From UBA1672 sp964015995 (GTDB lineage Bacteria; Pseudomonadota; Alphaproteobacteria; Micavibrionales; Micavibrionaceae), in NCBI GenBank assembly GCA_964015995.1, contig CAXHFH010000113.1, positions 1-6,769 on the forward strand: 6,769 nucleotides of DNA. The letters are read 5' to 3'. The notes beneath the pieces are model-generated. The model worked only from the letters and a program-made list of their open reading frames with translations, searched no databases and was not told the origin of the DNA. The position numbers and the translations under genes were made by a program. Shown here one piece after another: positions 4,947-6,769 of the stretch; position 1 is the stretch's first letter; every line of letters begins with the position of its first letter.

Positions 4947-6037
4947 CACGCCGCCTTATTCAAATCAATCTCCACGCTGCCATCACGCATACAGCATCGC
5001 CCGAAATTCTCGGGGCAGATACATTCGAACCCCTCGGCGGTGATGTCGGTGCGTTGTTCATGATCACGGACAAGCTTTGCCATTCCATCTATAAACGCCG
5101 AATGCGTGCCCACGGTTTGCGCGCGGTAATATCCGCTTTGCCCCATTTTTTCGGCTTCTTCTTTATACTCAATATCAAGCTCCACCAGGGTTTCGACATG
5201 CTCCTGCGTGAAGGCGTGGGGATAGATGATAATCGCGGTTTTATCCTCGGCGGCTTTTTCGATGGCTTCTTCGGTGGATGGGCCAATCCATTTCATTGGG
5301 CCGACGCGGCTTTGATAACATATCTGCCAATCGATCTCTGCGCCCAGATCGCCCTCAATTTTTTCGGCGATGGCTTTGGCGGATTGCTCACACTGCCATT
5401 GATAGGGATCACCCTTTTTCACGATTTTTTCGGGTAATCCATGGGCGGAGAATAATATACGGATTTTTTTATGCCCGTCTTTCACGGCCTTTTCATGCTC
5501 TGCCAGAATATTTTGCGCCGAAGCCTCTACGTAACCCGCATTATCAGGATAACAACAAATCATGGATGTTTCGGTGTTCATACCCGCCTGATACATCGCC
5601 TTATTCCAAACACCCAAAGATGACCATGTGGTGGTGGTGGAAAATTGCGGATAGAGCGGCAATATCACGATTTTATCCGCGTCCCAATCACGCACTTCGC
5701 GCACGACTTGCGGGCTCATCGGATGCCAATAGCGCATGCAAACAAAGGTTTTGTAGGTAGTATCATTATCACCTGCGTTTAGAGTTTCTTCGATCGCGGC
5801 GGCCTGAATATTGGTGTTTTCCAACAATGGCGATTTATCCCCAAGCTCCCCATAGGATTCTCCCGCCTCGCGCTTTGATCGTTTATTCGCAATCATCACC
5901 GCAAGAATACAGCGGATGGGAATAGGGGCGGTGATAATGTTTTTATCCATGAAGAAATTAATCAAGAACGGGCGGATCGCATTTTTATTATCCGGCCCCC
6001 CTAAATTCATTAAAACAACAGCTACTTTTTTGCTCAT
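4946..6037 (-). CDS. hemH: Ferrochelatase with probable [2Fe-2S] C-terminus
   Basis: A 363-residue ferrochelatase, which inserts Fe2+ into protoporphyrin IX to make protoheme. Visible landmarks: VVLMNLGGPD at the N-terminus; MRYWHP (101-106); LPLYPQFSTTTTWSS (126-140); FSAHGLPEKIV with catalytic H199 (human H263); and FTQEHVETLVELDIEY with E282 (human E343). The C-terminus carries C339-X-C341 and C348-C349, and C161/C162 lie mid-protein. This matches the four-ligand layout (one internal, three C-terminal) described for [2Fe-2S] ferrochelatases of Mycobacterium and Caulobacter. The ATG at 6037 overlaps the hemE stop as ATGA and has AAGGAG 8 nt upstream. It is translationally coupled to hemE before it and to the lipoprotein gene after it. 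Confidence 0.98.
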   Translation of the reverse strand: MSKKVAVVLMNLGGPDNKNAIRPFLINFFMDKNIITAPIPIRCILAVMIANKRSKREAGESYGELGDKSPLLENTNIQAAAIEETLNAGDNDTTYKTFVCMRYWHPMSPQVVREVRDWDADKIVILPLYPQFSTTTTWSSLGVWNKAMYQAGMNTETSMICCYPDNAGYVEASAQNILAEHEKAVKDGHKKIRILFSAHGLPEKIVKKGDPYQWQCEQSAKAIAEKIEGDLGAEIDWQICYQSRVGPMKWIGPSTEEAIEKAAEDKTAIIIYPHAFTQEHVETLVELDIEYKEEAEKMGQSGYYRAQTVGTHSAFIDGMAKLVRDHEQRTDITAEGFECICPENFGRCCMRDGSVEIDLNKAA

Positions 6038-6724
6038 AACGGATGCTCCTTGATCACATTCACCAATAATTCCACATTTTCAATCGGGGTTTCTTTATTG
6101 ATGCCGTGGCCAAGATTGAAGATAAACTGCCCGTCTTTCAGATCAGCGATAATTTTTTCCGCCGCCATGACGAGCGCATCCCCGCCCGCAAGCAAACAGG
6201 CCGGGTCAAGGTTACCCTGAACAGGAACAAGCGGTTGCAGGGTTCTTGCCGCCCACTGCGTATCCACAGACGGATCCATCCCAACCGCGCCAATGCCCGT
6301 ATCACGAATGTAATTTAAATAATTCTGCCCTGCGCACCGTGGAAAGCCGATAATCGGCACCGTGGGGTGAACATCACGCACCAATTCCACAATTTCACGC
6401 GTGGGTTGAATGACCCATTTGCGGAAAGACTGCGCATCTAGCGCCCCTGCCCAGCTGTCGAAAATTTGAACAGCATCCGCACCGGCATTGATCTGTTCAA
6501 TCAAATATTGCGCGCTGGATTCAACCAAAATATCCATCAGTCCCGCAAAAGATTCTTCATCTTCAAACGCCAATTTCTTGACGTTCATGAAATCTTTGCT
6601 GCCGCCGCCTTCAACCATGTAACAAGCCACCGTCCAAGGTGCACCGCAAAATCCGATCAACGTCGTACCGCCAAAGCCTTCATTTTGCAAAGCCGTTTTG
6701 GTATTCGATAGCGCCTCGTAAACC
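6034..6724 (-). CDS. hemE: Uroporphyrinogen decarboxylase, 5' end missing
   Basis: The last 229 residues of HemE, which decarboxylates the four acetate side chains of uroporphyrinogen III to give coproporphyrinogen III in the cytosol. The fragment shows GFCGAPWTVACYMVEGGGSK with Y35 (human Y164), QIFDSWAG with S90 (human S219, same 55-residue spacing) and FNLGHGI with H206 (human H339). Roughly 115-120 N-terminal residues are missing, including the substrate-binding arginines and catalytic Asp. The open frame appears to start with MGSEMCIRDR at 6753, but those residues are translated from the Nextera adapter; genomic coding begins at 6724. It is the first visible gene of the hemE-hemH-lipoprotein operon. 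In alphaproteobacteria the region upstream of hemE commonly holds the replication origin. Confidence 0.97.
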
Positions 6725-6769
6725 CTGTCTCTTATACACATCTCCGAGCCCACGAGACGTCTGAGTATC
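6725..6769 (-). other. Nextera read-2 adapter with index (not genomic)
   Basis: Bases 6725-6743 are the reverse complement of the Tn5 mosaic end (CTGTCTCTTATACACATCT). Bases 6744-6758 are the read-2 overhang CCGAGCCCACGAGAC. Bases 6759-6766 (GTCTGAGT) fit an 8-base i7 index, and ATC begins the flow-cell primer. Sequence beyond 6724 must be trimmed. Confidence 0.98.

Noticed and set aside
4868..5437. Long plus-strand open frame of 189 codons opposite hemH
   Set aside because: It lies antisense to a firmly identified ferrochelatase, has no ribosome binding site and resembles no protein family. It is a shadow of the coding strand.
29..6743. 19-bp inverted repeats at both ends resembling transposon termini
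   Set aside because: They are the engineered Tn5 mosaic ends of the Nextera kit and are flanked by kit overhangs. No transposase gene is present.

Overview
The window looks like one tagmented DNA molecule from an alphaproteobacterium. Genomic sequence runs from 48 to 6724. It is bounded by Illumina Nextera (Tn5) adapters at 1-47 and 6725-6769, so both end genes are cut by library preparation and not by biology. The alphaproteobacterial call rests on three things: the gene set hemE-hemH-hemJ-rho, which is a conserved neighbour of the chromosomal replication origin in that class (Caulobacter, Rickettsia, rhizobia); the PPRTGKT P-loop of Rho; and the Cys-rich C-terminus of the ferrochelatase. 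The family cannot be fixed from this sequence.

Layout, left to right: a 5'-truncated thioredoxin-fold gene on + (48-346). It converges on a minus-strand block whose transcription order is hemE (6724-6034, 5' end missing), hemH (6037-4946), an unrecognised lipoprotein gene (4946-3846), hemJ (3762-3313), rho (3036-1780), a SIMPL-domain periplasmic protein (1680-904) and a PemK/MazF-family toxin-like gene (894-481). hemE/hemH overlap by ATGA and hemH/lipoprotein by TGATG, so these three form a translationally coupled operon. hemJ, rho and the SIMPL gene each have a plausible promoter of their own.

Function: HemE, HemJ and HemH carry out three of the last four steps of heme synthesis (uroporphyrinogen decarboxylation, protoporphyrinogen oxidation, iron insertion). 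The coproporphyrinogen oxidase step must be encoded elsewhere. Rho is the essential termination helicase. SIMPL and PemK are probably co-transcribed, and no antitoxin gene is visible.

Most interesting points: (i) an AT-rich lipoprotein gene of unknown function set inside the heme/origin cluster, with an 8-G run near its 5' end whose loss or gain of one base would truncate the protein at once, a layout typical of phase-variable genes; (ii) a possible ~90-nt minus-strand small RNA at about 341-430, with a TTGACA promoter, an operator-like palindrome in the promoter spacer and a strong intrinsic terminator; (iii) a perfect DnaA box abutting the rho promoter, followed by a structured rho leader; (iv) the adapter-derived false N-terminus MGSEMCIRDR on the HemE reading frame. 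No wholly new multi-gene system is evident.
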